From an uncultured Ignavibacteria bacterium (GTDB lineage: Bacteria; Bacteroidota; Ignavibacteria; Tepidaquicellales; Tepidaquicellaceae): DNA of 43,972 bases. The notes below the pieces were generated by a model. It was not told the origin of the DNA. It was given only the letters and a program-made list of their open reading frames with translations, and ran no database searches. Every line of letters starts with the position of its first letter. Positions within the stretch are counted from its first letter, which is position 1. Of the stretch, positions 1 through 8,417 are shown one piece after another. Where the stretch lies: assembly GCA_937974175.1 (NCBI GenBank), contig CALJIG010000115.1, positions 1 to 43,972 of the forward strand, written 5' to 3'. A program made the position numbers and the translations under genes.

Positions 1-63
1 ATAATTTATAACTTTAGTATATTTTTAAATTGGATAAGAACGTACAATAATTTTCAGATAAGA

Positions 64-1575
64 ATGCAAAAATACAAAATCATCACATTACTGAATTCAT
101 TTACTGTTGAAGAAATAAAAAACTTTGAAGACTTTTTAAGCTGCTGCTATTTTAATACAAGGAAAAAGCCTCTCGAACTATTCAAAATTTTAAAAAAATA
201 CAGAGGCACAATTACAGAGGATAATTTCCCTAAAGAAAAAATATATCAAAAGGTTTATAATGACTCCAGATCATTCAATAAGAATACATTTAACGACCTG
301 ACTTCGCAACTGCTGCATCTTGCAGAGGATTTTTTATATATGGAGTATTCAAGAAATAATCATAGAAGAAAGGAAGTTTTTCTAACACAAAAATATTCTG
401 AGAAAGGTTTCGAGTCTCTTTTTGAAAACAAAGTGAAGCAGTTCAAGAAGTTAATTTCATCGGGAGAATCATTGGATTCGGAAATATTCAATGACCTATA
501 TGATGTAAATGTAAATACTCTTAACTATCATAATTCATATCATCCAATTAAAAGAAAACCCGATTATAATTTTGTTCTGAAAAGCAAAATTAATGCTTTT
601 GCAAACCTTACAAATTATTATTTGCTGGAGTTCGCAGGAAGCTACATTAATATGTTAGTTACTAAAAGTATTTATACAAATGAAGAAATTGAAAATGATT
701 TTGAAGTTTTTGCAAAACATATTTTTGAGGATGAGTTCATACAAAGATTAAAACCATATAACGATTACCCCTTCCTGCTGGATACTTACAAAAAAATGGT
801 CGATATGTTTATTCATTTAAACAATAACCATTTGTACTTTGATTATAAATCGGATGTAACGAAATATCTGGAGCATTTTTCCTTCGATGAAAAGAATTTC
901 CATTACAGTAAGCTCGTATCGTACTGCACGCTTAGATTAATTAAAAATCCTTATGACACGGAAATAAGAAAAGAGCTGACAGGCATAGCAAAGGAAATGA
1001 TATCAAACAAATACTACCTTACTTCCCGCACGCAGTATCTGCACGTTTTATTATTCACAATTTTTTTGAATAACTTTGTATTCCAGAAAGATATTGAAGC
1101 ACTTAGATTCTTAATTGATGAATGCATTCCGCTTATTGAAAAAACCTTCAGGAGCACCTATGAGAATCTTACTCTTTCCTATATATATTTCCTTGATAAA
1201 AATTATTCCGCTGCATTGAATTCATTGCAAGGAGTAAAGTCCATATCTGCAAGGATGAACTACACAATAAAATCGCTCTCGATAAGACTCCACTATCATT
1301 TGCAAAATACGGAGCAGGTTATCTCCGAAGTTGAAAGTTACCTGAAGATGATATCTTCTGAACCTTCTACTCCTAAAGCAAAAGTTGCAGCAGAATCAGG
1401 ATTTGGAAAGATGATGAAAAGAATCATACTTGCAGAGAGCAGAAAAAAAGTGAACGACATTTCTTATCTGAACCATTTAATTCAAAAAAATCCGAACATT
1501 GCAAATAAGGACTGGCTTCTCGAAATAACAAATGACTATCTTGAAAAAAACAAAAAATTAAAAATAGCCAGATAA
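64..1575 (+). CDS. Helical protein of unknown function, 503 aa
   Basis: I do not recognise a named family. The protein has no signal peptide or membrane segment, so it is probably cytoplasmic. It is rich in Lys, Tyr, Phe and Leu, and is built from short predicted amphipathic helices. The middle and C-terminal parts (about residues 200-430) look like an alpha-solenoid or TPR-like array, for example the segment around YFLDKNYSAALNSL. The N-terminal 100 residues form a compact helical region with the motif SFTVEEIKNFEDFL. The gene is the first of three plus-strand genes spaced 19 and 10 nt apart, so they are probably co-transcribed. The ATG is preceded only by weak purine-rich sequence. The reading frame is intact with codon use like its neighbours. 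Function is unknown; a scaffold or protein-interaction role is only a guess from the fold type. Confidence 0.85.
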   Translation: MQKYKIITLLNSFTVEEIKNFEDFLSCCYFNTRKKPLELFKILKKYRGTITEDNFPKEKIYQKVYNDSRSFNKNTFNDLTSQLLHLAEDFLYMEYSRNNHRRKEVFLTQKYSEKGFESLFENKVKQFKKLISSGESLDSEIFNDLYDVNVNTLNYHNSYHPIKRKPDYNFVLKSKINAFANLTNYYLLEFAGSYINMLVTKSIYTNEEIENDFEVFAKHIFEDEFIQRLKPYNDYPFLLDTYKKMVDMFIHLNNNHLYFDYKSDVTKYLEHFSFDEKNFHYSKLVSYCTLRLIKNPYDTEIRKELTGIAKEMISNKYYLTSRTQYLHVLLFTIFLNNFVFQKDIEALRFLIDECIPLIEKTFRSTYENLTLSYIYFLDKNYSAALNSLQGVKSISARMNYTIKSLSIRLHYHLQNTEQVISEVESYLKMISSEPSTPKAKVAAESGFGKMMKRIILAESRKKVNDISYLNHLIQKNPNIANKDWLLEITNDYLEKNKKLKIAR

Positions 1576-1594
1576 AATTATTAACATTATCTTA

Positions 1595-2092
1595 ATGAAC
1601 ATAGAAATTGTTGAAGTAAAAAAATCTGAAATTAAAACAATAACGGACATTGCTCTTCCTGCCTGGGAAGCAACATACTTAAAAATTGTTTCAAAGGAAC
1701 AGTTTGATTTTATGTATAATGAAATGTACTCAGATGCCTCACTTGAAAAACAATTCGAAACGGGGCATAGATTTTTTGTTCTTTATGAAAATAAAACCCC
1801 GGCGGCTTTTCTTTCCTTTGTATCTGCAGGAAACACTATTCGCATTCCTAAGTTATATGTACATCCTGCTCATCAAAAAAAAGGTTTCGGAAAAATGCTT
1901 ATCGAGAAAGCAGAAGAAATTAACAAAGAAGATTTTGAAGTACTTGAGCTTAATGTGAACCGGTATAATCCTGCAAAGTTTTTTTATGAAAAAATCGGTT
2001 TTGAAATAGATTCAAAAATTGATGTTCCTATTGGTAAATACTTTATGAATGATTATATTATGAAGAAGAAAATTCAACAATCAGAAATTTGA
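1595..2092 (+). CDS. GNAT-family N-acetyltransferase
   Basis: A 165-residue protein with the GNAT fold, which transfers an acetyl group from acetyl-CoA to an amine. The acetyl-CoA pyrophosphate loop (motif A) is QKKGFGKML at about residues 94-102, preceded by the beta-4 strand IPKLYVHP. The downstream NVNRYNPAKFFYEKIGF (about residues 120-136) is the usual motif B region with the conserved Asn, the A..FYE.. helix and the GF turn. Length is typical for a single-domain GNAT. The substrate cannot be inferred. It lies 19 nt after the helical protein gene and 10 nt before the membrane-anchored protein gene, consistent with a small operon. It ends in TGA, which shows that TGA is used as a stop codon here. 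Confidence 0.9.
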   Translation: MNIEIVEVKKSEIKTITDIALPAWEATYLKIVSKEQFDFMYNEMYSDASLEKQFETGHRFFVLYENKTPAAFLSFVSAGNTIRIPKLYVHPAHQKKGFGKMLIEKAEEINKEDFEVLELNVNRYNPAKFFYEKIGFEIDSKIDVPIGKYFMNDYIMKKKIQQSEI

Positions 2093-2102
2093 AAACCCAA
2101 TA

Positions 2103-2507
2103 ATGCCCGTACAAACTTTAATAATAATTGTCGCAACGATAATTACAATATCCATAACAATTGCATTCATTAAGATCTTCACGCGAAACTCGAGGGAAAC
2201 CAAAGCAATACAAAAAAAAGCCGATGAATATGAAAACAATTTTCAGTCAGCAGTTTTTGCATCTGCTCTTATTGTCAGTGTTATAAAAGCTTATTCAGTG
2301 GGGAGAAGTGAAATGAGAGTTGATCTCAGGCTTGAGGTCCGTCCCGCAAACGGAGAGCCATACCTTGCCACTACATCATGGATGATAGACAGCTCAGAAC
2401 TTGCTTACTTAAAACAAGGAGAGGAAATTCAGGTAAAAATAGATGCAAAGGATTCTGCTTTAATTTATCCTACATTCGCAAAAAGTAAATTCTGGCTTTG
2501 GGATTAA
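2103..2507 (+). CDS. Membrane-anchored protein of unknown function, 134 aa
   Basis: An N-terminal hydrophobic helix (about residues 4-24, rich in Ile and Thr) is followed by a basic, mostly soluble domain of about 105 residues. The helix lacks a clear cleavage site, so it is probably a signal anchor. The soluble part reads as beta strands (MRVDLRLEVRP, EIQVKIDA, SALIYPTFA), suggesting a small beta-barrel or OB-like domain, but no family is recognised. It is the last gene of the three-gene plus-strand cluster and converges on the phosphatase gene 28 nt downstream, with no obvious hairpin terminator between them. Confidence 0.75.
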   Translation: MPVQTLIIIVATIITISITIAFIKIFTRNSRETKAIQKKADEYENNFQSAVFASALIVSVIKAYSVGRSEMRVDLRLEVRPANGEPYLATTSWMIDSSELAYLKQGEEIQVKIDAKDSALIYPTFAKSKFWLWD

Positions 2508-2535
2508 TTATGTATTTCTAAAAAACTTCTGCCGG

Positions 2536-4173
2536 TTATTTAACCATTTTTTTATACAAAGATTTCCCAATGCTCTTAGAGGGCTTTGAGATATTCAATA
2601 TTTGAGAAATTGTCGGAGCAATATCGCACTGAGAATTATATTCATCTGTACTGCCGTGCTTCACTTTCCATCCATACCATAAAAGAGGAACGTTCCTATC
2701 GTACTTATATACGCTGCCATGCGTTGTACCGCGTCTCATATCAGTTATCCAATTTGAATCGAGCACTATAGTTAAATCTCCGGAAAGTTCTTTTATAAAA
2801 CCATTTGTTATTAGCTTTGAATTTGGAGAAGTATATATTCCCTTTGCAATTCCTTCTGAAGTGTAAATTTGGTTTATGCCTTTATAATTTTCTAAATATG
2901 AGGATATTTCATTCTCAATAGTTTCTAAAGACAGGTTTTTTTCTAAGAGTGTTTTGTGGTTCAGATAAATCTGATTATTTTCAATCAATATTACCCAGTC
3001 ACTTTCTCCATATTTTTTACTAAGAAATGTCTCAATTGAATCCTTAAGAATTTTTGTGCTCATGTTGCCCGCAGAAACTCCTAAGCTTTCAAGGTATCCC
3101 GGGATAGGCGCTACTGAATGGTCAGCAGTAAGAAAAATTAAGGCATTTTCCATTCCTATATTTTCATCTATGTATGTAAAAATCTCTGATAAATCTTTAT
3201 CAAGCCTAAGATATGTATCTTCTATTTCAATAGAATTTGGTCCGAAGTAATGACCAACTTTATCTGTGGATGAAAAACTAATGCTAAGAAAATCTGTGGA
3301 ATTTCCTTTTCCCAGTTTTTCACTTTCTAATACTGTGAGCGCTAAATCCTTGAGAATAGAATTTCCATAGGGAGTATATCCCAATAAATCTACATTCTTT
3401 TTCCTAAGAGCAGGCAGATCATACGGTAGAACCGGAGATTTAATTCCTTTGAAAAGATATTCCCATGGAACATTATCCGTCGTGCTTTCAGTGTATGTTT
3501 CAATTGGGTATAAGGTATTCCAGTTTTGGTTCAAATAAAAATCATTGAGATTTCTCTCGTTGAATTTTTTCATCCATTCCGGAAGTTCATCCATGTAATA
3601 AGAGCTTGTAATAAATTTTCCGGTAACTTCTTCAAACCAGAAAGCTTTACCATGATGACCTGCAGGAAATATTGCCCCTCTGTCTTTTAAAGAAATTCCT
3701 ATTACTTGTGAATTTTTATCGCCGAGAATTAATTCATCAGTTATTGTTGATGCAAGTAAGTTCCGTGGGGAATATTTTTCTTTTACAGTTTCTACTCCTA
3801 TAGCATTTACTGATTTATCATCAGCACAATACACAATTTCGTTTTTTTCTGTGTCATACCATTCATTACCTATTATACCGTTAAGATAAGGCACAGTGCC
3901 CGTATAAATGCAGCTATGCCCTGCTGCTGTAACAGTCGGTACGAAATCATACCATGAATTTTTAAAATAGAAACCTGATTTCATTAATCTTTTGAATCCG
4001 GTCTCCGAAAATCTTTTTTCGTAACGTGAAAGATAATCGTTAATCATCTGGTCAACGACAATTCCTATAACTAATTTTGGTTTTTGCTGAGCGTATGAAT
4101 TAAGAGAAGATAGGGTTATAATTATGAAGAGAATAAAAAACAGAAAATATTTTCGAGGGAAGAGGGTTTTCAA
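2536..4173 (-). CDS. pafA: PafA-type alkaline phosphatase (AlkP superfamily)
   Basis: A secreted phosphate monoesterase of the alkaline phosphatase superfamily. An N-terminal signal peptide ends near SYAQ (residue 29). The two-zinc active site is complete: D41 (GIVVDQM), nucleophile T82 in PTVTAAGHS, N103 in GIIGNEWYD, D304 and H308 (SSTDKVGHYF), D351 and H352 (LTADHSVAP), and H485 (TTHGS). K163 and R165 (SLKDRGAIF) match the Lys and Arg that mark the PafA/SPAP subgroup, as opposed to nucleotide pyrophosphatases. At 545 aa it has the usual length for this group. The likely role is release of phosphate from organic phosphomonoesters in the periplasm. It is transcribed away from a 489-nt stretch holding two micro-protein genes. 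The subgroup call relies on recalled PafA residue numbering, with spacing that agrees closely. Confidence 0.9.
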   Translation of the reverse strand: MKTLFPRKYFLFFILFIIITLSSLNSYAQQKPKLVIGIVVDQMINDYLSRYEKRFSETGFKRLMKSGFYFKNSWYDFVPTVTAAGHSCIYTGTVPYLNGIIGNEWYDTEKNEIVYCADDKSVNAIGVETVKEKYSPRNLLASTITDELILGDKNSQVIGISLKDRGAIFPAGHHGKAFWFEEVTGKFITSSYYMDELPEWMKKFNERNLNDFYLNQNWNTLYPIETYTESTTDNVPWEYLFKGIKSPVLPYDLPALRKKNVDLLGYTPYGNSILKDLALTVLESEKLGKGNSTDFLSISFSSTDKVGHYFGPNSIEIEDTYLRLDKDLSEIFTYIDENIGMENALIFLTADHSVAPIPGYLESLGVSAGNMSTKILKDSIETFLSKKYGESDWVILIENNQIYLNHKTLLEKNLSLETIENEISSYLENYKGINQIYTSEGIAKGIYTSPNSKLITNGFIKELSGDLTIVLDSNWITDMRRGTTHGSVYKYDRNVPLLWYGWKVKHGSTDEYNSQCDIAPTISQILNISKPSKSIGKSLYKKMVK

Positions 4174-4247
4174 TTAAAGCTAAATTAACTAAATAATACA
4201 AATCCTGTATTATATAAATATTATGACTTGTTAAGTAAATAGTAAAA

Positions 4248-4391
4248 TTAAAAAATTTTATCGTATAGATTTATGATAATCCAAAAACCGTAAACTAAGA
4301 TTATTGCCCAGGCGAGAACAAAATCAAGAGTAGAGAAGAAATTTTTTAGAAGATATGAAATTGTTTTAAGTGGAAAAAACTGTTGTTTCAC
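4248..4391 (-). CDS. Micro-protein B, single membrane helix, 47 aa
   Basis: A short reading frame starting at GTG (4391-4389) and ending TAA. It encodes a basic N-terminus (KQQFFPLK), then a Phe/Leu-rich stretch, then the signature STLDFVLAWAII leading into one hydrophobic helix (about residues 24-42). It ends NLYDKIF. The same architecture and the motif S-x-L-D-x-x-L-A-W-[AS]-I-I occur in the neighbouring micro-protein 100 nt upstream on the same strand. Two diverged copies that keep protein-level similarity argue for real coding. The start is uncertain because the frame stays open upstream of the GTG. Function is unknown; a small inner-membrane peptide or a modulator of an adjacent envelope protein is possible. 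Confidence 0.5.
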   Translation of the reverse strand: MKQQFFPLKTISYLLKNFFSTLDFVLAWAIILVYGFWIIINLYDKIF

Positions 4392-4491
4392 AATATTAGG
4401 GAGAATTATTTCAGTAATTGTTTTTTTTATAACACAATAGTTTTATCAAACAATCTTAAAATTAGCTGCAGATATCGGGAGCAAAAGAAAA

Positions 4492-4596
4492 TCAGAAGAC
4501 TCTCTCTGCCAACTTTATTAATATCACTATTACATAAGCTGATATTATTGACCAGGCAAGAATAGAATCTAAAACAGAAAACAAAGATTTAAACAT
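4492..4596 (-). CDS. Micro-protein A, single membrane helix, 34 aa
   Basis: ATG at 4596, TGA at 4494-4492. The product has a short N-terminus (MFKSLF), the motif SVLDSILAWSII, a hydrophobic helix of about 20 residues (AYVIVILIKL) and an ending LAERVF. It is a paralogue of micro-protein B. The similarity extends upstream of the ATG (in-frame codons reading LKQFYP, against KQQFFP in B), so the true start may be earlier at a non-ATG codon. A purine-rich SD-like sequence, AAGGAAAGG, lies within the hairpin at 4617-4651, 27 nt before the ATG and closer to the possible upstream starts. The gene follows the TonB receptor gene on the same strand. No function is known. Confidence 0.45.
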   Translation of the reverse strand: MFKSLFSVLDSILAWSIISAYVIVILIKLAERVF

Positions 4597-4616
4597 AGGA
4601 TAAAATTGTTTTAAGA

Positions 4617-4651
4617 TTACACCCTTTCCTTGGTCTAAAGAAAGGGTGTAA
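4617..4651 (-). terminator. Perfect 12-bp inverted repeat after the TonB receptor gene
   Basis: TTACACCCTTTC (4617-4628) pairs exactly with GAAAGGGTGTAA (4640-4651) around an 11-nt loop. It begins 11 nt beyond the receptor stop codon. There is no U-tract on either side, so a classical rho-independent terminator is not supported. It could be a 3'-end stabiliser, a processing site, or a structure hiding the SD-like sequence of micro-protein A. Confidence 0.5.
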
Positions 4652-4662
4652 TAATATAACAA

Positions 4663-7611
4663 TTATAATCCAATAGTTAAATTGATTCTGAACGTTCTTT
4701 TCTCTCCCGGAATTACGCCAAAGTTATCCGATGAAGCGAAATAATCTTTATCAAATAAATTGGCTGATTGAAGTGAAAGAGTTCCTTTTACTAATTTTGG
4801 GAATATAAAATTATAGCCTGCGTATGCTCCAAATATTGCTCTGGTCGGCAGCTGATTATCATAGGAAGTAACATAGTATTCTTTTCCATTATTAGAATTT
4901 GTTCCCTGATATATAGTTGAAACAGGAGCGTAAGGATTTCCGTCAAGCAGGTAATCTCTGGCAGCAAAGTTCATATCCAATCCTGCAAACCAGCCTTTCC
5001 AGTCGTATGTTAAACCTAAAGAGAACATTGTCTGAGGACCACTTTTTACATATGTGTCTTTCATTTCATCAAAGAAAAGTGTATCAATATTTCCGTTTAA
5101 ATCTCTTGCGCCTGAATTGAAAGCTCTTCTGTAGGTTTGGCCATTTGCTCTTTTTTCAGTCAATACACTTGATAATATATCTGTCCATTTATTATCCATA
5201 TATGTTATTGAACCTCTGAAGCCAAGACCTTTTATTTTTGTAATTTTATCAAGTCTTGTGCTGAATTCAACTTCAATACCTCTGTGAGTTGATTGTCCTA
5301 CTAGTTCAGATTTGAAACCGTTTCTGTCGTATCCGGGCTGTCCGGCTTGTGTAATATCCTGAATTCTTGCTGCCTTGTTATCCCAAATCATCCAGTATCC
5401 GTTTATCTTTGCAACAAAGTCTGCGCTTGTGAAACCGAATCCTGCTTCAAACTGATTTGATTTTTCATCTTCAGCTTTTTCATTTATAGCTCCCTGATTG
5501 TAATAAATTCCAAGGTCAATGAATCTTTCAACGTGAGCAAAATTACCGAAGAAATTCCAGTTTTCATTTACATTATAATTAAAACCAAGTTTTGGCTGTA
5601 AAAAGCCTCTGCTTCTGCTTACGTTTACAAGATTAAATTCATACCATCTGCCGCCCGTAGAAGAACGCATATAAAACTTGCCGTTGCCTCCGGGACCTTC
5701 CGAAGTAAGACCCAATGAAGTAACTTCAGTAGAAGTAAGCTGTTTTGCAATGGCGCTTTCTGAAGGCATATTTTCAGTCAATGTATATTTATACCATACA
5801 TACTGTAACGAAGCCATTATATTTAATTTATTTACGAACCAGTTTGCCTGCGTAAATAATGTAAGCTGCGGTGTTTCACCTTTGTAATTTCTATATTGTG
5901 TTTTATATGTGGGATCTGTTGTTGATAAATTAAAATCAAATGGAGAGCCGATATCTGCTGCCCCTCTCGATATATCCCCCTGAAATACTGAACGGGTAAA
6001 GCTGAATACAGAATCTCCGGAACTTGCTCTTTTGTATCCGTAAGTTTGAGTTATGCTGTCTTTTCCGTAAAGATTTGTGAAATGTCCCGGATGATCTGCA
6101 GTCCAGTTTCTTACTTCAAAACCTGCAGTGATATTCAGATTTTTTGATAGTTGTGTCTGGAAGTTTGAAAGTAATCCGTATTGGCTATGCAATGAATAAC
6201 TATTTCTTTGGAAAGCTGTTCCAAGATAAATATTTGCATTTGCCAATGTGTTTACATAACCTTCAGGACCGTATCTGTTAACAGTAATTGTATCTATTGA
6301 TGTACCATTGTTTCCGGTACGAGGTCTGAATACAGTATATACAGCACCGTTACTGTTTAAGCTTGTACCGCCGCCTCTGCCTAATGATAAGAAAGCTGTA
6401 GTTCTGAAAATAGACTTTTCATTTATATCATAAGTGTAGTGCAGCTCTGCCTGAGGTTTATGAAAGAAATTATGAGCAAGGTTTACAAACTTGCTATCTT
6501 GCAAATCATTCGTTCCGTCTAATAAACCGTAATTTGGTCCTAATTTATTAGAAGGCAGTTGGTTTACAACATCCAGCGGAAGAAAATTTGCCGGATTAGC
6601 TTTATATCCGTATTTTGCAAAATATGTAACGTCACCGCTAAATGAGTACCCGTGTACTTGTGGTGCGCCATGCAGAACAAACTTTAAGCTGTTCTTACTA
6701 TTTAAAAAGAATGATGAGGAAAGATAATAATTTAGCCCTTCATATCTTCCGCTTATTCTTGAACCTTCTGCAACTTTTCTATCTACACTCAATGAGCCTG
6801 AATATTTTCCGCCTATTAGACCTGTACTTAATTTTATTCCATACATTGTATTCATCGGATCTCCAAGCGAAAAATTCGCGCCATAAAAAGGACTCAAGCT
6901 TGGGTTCTCTGTTAATATGTTAAACGAACCGCCGAAGGAACCCGAACCATAAAGCGATGAACCTGCACCTCTTTGAATCTGTATAGAACCGGCGTTAGAA
7001 GATACTGCGCCCCAGTTTGACCAGTATACAGAGTTTGATTCGGGGTCATTTGTTGGAATCCCGTTTATCAAAACCTGAACATAGTTCTGTGAAAAACCTC
7101 TTACCAATAATTGGGATTCACCGTTACCGGCTCCGTCTGTAGAATATACATACATTCCGGGAGTTCCTTTGGCAAGCATAGGAGCATCCTGCCCATGGAT
7201 GCGGGATTCAATTTGTTTACTATCGATATTTGTGAATGCAACCGGTGTTTCTCTTTCTTTTGCTCTGTTTATTTCAACAAGAATTTCATCGGTCTTTACC
7301 GAGCCCGGTATTAAAATAAAGTTTAAAGTTGTGTTTTGGGTTACAGATATTTCTTCTTTACCTGTAATATACCCTACATATGTAGCAGTGATTGTATATG
7401 TTCCGGACATTAATGAAGTAATTGTGTACTTACCATTATCATCCGTTGTGGTTTTTTTTGTGCCTGCTGCAACTACTGCCCCGCTTACTGCTTCGCCGGT
7501 TTCAGAATTCGTTACAGTGCCCGATACTGTAAATACTGTTTGTGCATAAGAATAATTCAATCCTCCTGCAAAAAACAAAAGCGCCAGAATTAATTTGTAG
7601 AGATTTGGCAT
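4663..7611 (-). CDS. TonB-dependent outer-membrane receptor with CarboxypepD_reg domain
   Basis: Outer-membrane active transporter, 982 aa. It has a signal peptide (residues 1-24, ending SYAQ) and a CarboxypepD_reg/Ig-like domain (about 26-105: VSGTVTNSETGEAV, then DDNGKYTITSL and GTYTITATYVGY). The plug domain (about 110-235) contains LLVRGFSQNYVQVLINGIP and IQIQRGAGSSLYGSGSFGG. A long beta-barrel region runs to the C-terminus (FRINLTIGL). This architecture is the SusC/CirA-like type of Bacteroidota and relatives. No SusD partner gene is adjacent, which favours a siderophore, cobalamin or metal-complex substrate over glycans, but the substrate is not determinable. The start is supported by a strong SD (AAAGGAGAGGAG, 7619-7630) 7 nt upstream. 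Reading frame is intact. Confidence 0.93.
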   Translation of the reverse strand: MPNLYKLILALLFFAGGLNYSYAQTVFTVSGTVTNSETGEAVSGAVVAAGTKKTTTDDNGKYTITSLMSGTYTITATYVGYITGKEEISVTQNTTLNFILIPGSVKTDEILVEINRAKERETPVAFTNIDSKQIESRIHGQDAPMLAKGTPGMYVYSTDGAGNGESQLLVRGFSQNYVQVLINGIPTNDPESNSVYWSNWGAVSSNAGSIQIQRGAGSSLYGSGSFGGSFNILTENPSLSPFYGANFSLGDPMNTMYGIKLSTGLIGGKYSGSLSVDRKVAEGSRISGRYEGLNYYLSSSFFLNSKNSLKFVLHGAPQVHGYSFSGDVTYFAKYGYKANPANFLPLDVVNQLPSNKLGPNYGLLDGTNDLQDSKFVNLAHNFFHKPQAELHYTYDINEKSIFRTTAFLSLGRGGGTSLNSNGAVYTVFRPRTGNNGTSIDTITVNRYGPEGYVNTLANANIYLGTAFQRNSYSLHSQYGLLSNFQTQLSKNLNITAGFEVRNWTADHPGHFTNLYGKDSITQTYGYKRASSGDSVFSFTRSVFQGDISRGAADIGSPFDFNLSTTDPTYKTQYRNYKGETPQLTLFTQANWFVNKLNIMASLQYVWYKYTLTENMPSESAIAKQLTSTEVTSLGLTSEGPGGNGKFYMRSSTGGRWYEFNLVNVSRSRGFLQPKLGFNYNVNENWNFFGNFAHVERFIDLGIYYNQGAINEKAEDEKSNQFEAGFGFTSADFVAKINGYWMIWDNKAARIQDITQAGQPGYDRNGFKSELVGQSTHRGIEVEFSTRLDKITKIKGLGFRGSITYMDNKWTDILSSVLTEKRANGQTYRRAFNSGARDLNGNIDTLFFDEMKDTYVKSGPQTMFSLGLTYDWKGWFAGLDMNFAARDYLLDGNPYAPVSTIYQGTNSNNGKEYYVTSYDNQLPTRAIFGAYAGYNFIFPKLVKGTLSLQSANLFDKDYFASSDNFGVIPGEKRTFRINLTIGL

Positions 7612-7618
7612 TAAGTTT

Positions 7619-7630
7619 CTCCTCTCCTTT
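7619..7630 (-). promoter_or_regulatory. Strong Shine-Dalgarno sequence of the TonB receptor gene
   Basis: The minus strand reads AAAGGAGAGGAG, 7 nt before the ATG at 7611. It is one of only two strong SD sequences noticed in the window and fixes the receptor start. Confidence 0.75.
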
Positions 7631-7829
7631 TAAGGGTTAATGTGTATAATGTAATTTTTGTGTGTAGTTATCACTGAATTTCGGAAACTAATTTAAACTA
7701 AATGTTACGGCTTTGTAAATTTGCTTTTTCTAATTTCGATATTGTGGGTGGGATGATATGGCAAATATATAAAGAATGATTTGATATGTAAAGACTTATA
7801 AAAAAGAATTGTTAAAGAAAATTAAACAA

Positions 7830-7853
7830 AAAAGCAGACCTGAGTCTGCTTTT
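7830..7853 (-). terminator. Rho-independent terminator after msrB
   Basis: A 10-bp stem, AAAAGCAGAC (7830-7839) with GTCTGCTTTT (7844-7853), closes a 4-nt loop. On the minus strand it is followed by T-rich sequence (TTTTTTGTTT). It sits 16 nt beyond the msrB stop codon and upstream of the TonB receptor gene, so it separates the two transcription units. Confidence 0.85.
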
Positions 7854-7868
7854 ATATTTGTTAGAAAT

Positions 7869-8234
7869 TTAATCTTCCAAAGGTTTGAAATTCATTGAGA
7901 TTGAATTCACACAGTGCCTTGTGTTTTTCGGAGTGAACCCTTCCCCTTTAAAAACGTGCCCCAGGTGGGCTCCACAGTTAGCGCAGAGAATTTCCGTCCG
8001 GCTGCCGTCAGCATCGGTTTCCCTTCGCACAGCTCCCGGAATTTCGTCATCAAAGCTCGGCCATCCGCAGAATGAATCAAATTTGGAATCAGAATTATAA
8101 AGAGGCGCATCACATCTTTTACATGTATAAACGCCTTTTGCTTTATTATTTGTATATTTTCCTGTAAAAGGCATTTCAGTGCCTTTATGAAGTATTACCC
8201 TTTCTTCTTCGGGTGTAAGTTTATTGTATTCCAT
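7869..8234 (-). CDS. msrB: Peptide-methionine (R)-S-oxide reductase MsrB
   Basis: Reduces methionine-R-sulfoxide in proteins, using thioredoxin as electron donor. The 121-residue protein is a complete single-domain MsrB. The structural zinc site is formed by two CxxC pairs, C38/C41 (CKRCDAPLY) and C84/C87 (CANCGAHLGHVF). The catalytic cysteine is C108 in RHCVNSISMNF, and FCGWPSF carries C56, a likely resolving cysteine. There is no signal peptide, so it acts in the cytoplasm. No msrA is fused or adjacent. The gene is monocistronic, bounded by a clear terminator downstream and the repeat-containing spacer upstream. Confidence 0.97.
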   Translation of the reverse strand: MEYNKLTPEEERVILHKGTEMPFTGKYTNNKAKGVYTCKRCDAPLYNSDSKFDSFCGWPSFDDEIPGAVRRETDADGSRTEILCANCGAHLGHVFKGEGFTPKNTRHCVNSISMNFKPLED

Positions 8235-8280
8235 AAAAATAAAAACGTTGATTTATGATAAAAAATTCATTTTAATTTAA

Positions 8281-8414
8281 TATGATGAATTTAAACGCAA
8301 AGGGCGCGAAGATTTTCGCGAAGTACGCAAAGGAATTTCATATAAAACAATATAGTCTTTCAAAATTATTTCTCTGCGAACTTTGCGTATTCTTAGCGGT
8401 CTTTACGTTTAAAT
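8281..8414. repeat. Palindromic intergenic repeat, copy 1
   Basis: About 134 bp. It begins TATGATGAATTTAAACGC and ends near ACGTTTAAAT. Both ends carry ACGCAAAG-type units in opposite orientation (left AAACGCAAAGGGCGCGAAG, right TTAGCGGTCTTTACGTTT), so the whole element folds back on itself. Copy 2 follows after 3 nt. It has no coding capacity. The AACGCAAAG/CTTTGCGTT type of unit is a familiar interspersed element in Bacteroidota-related genomes. Confidence 0.8.
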
Positions 8415-8417
8415 AAA

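Noticed and set aside
7169..7549. Long plus-strand reading frames inside the TonB receptor and the giant cargo genes
   Set aside because: They lie antisense within strongly supported genes, show no domain or signal features, and reflect codon bias of the real strand.
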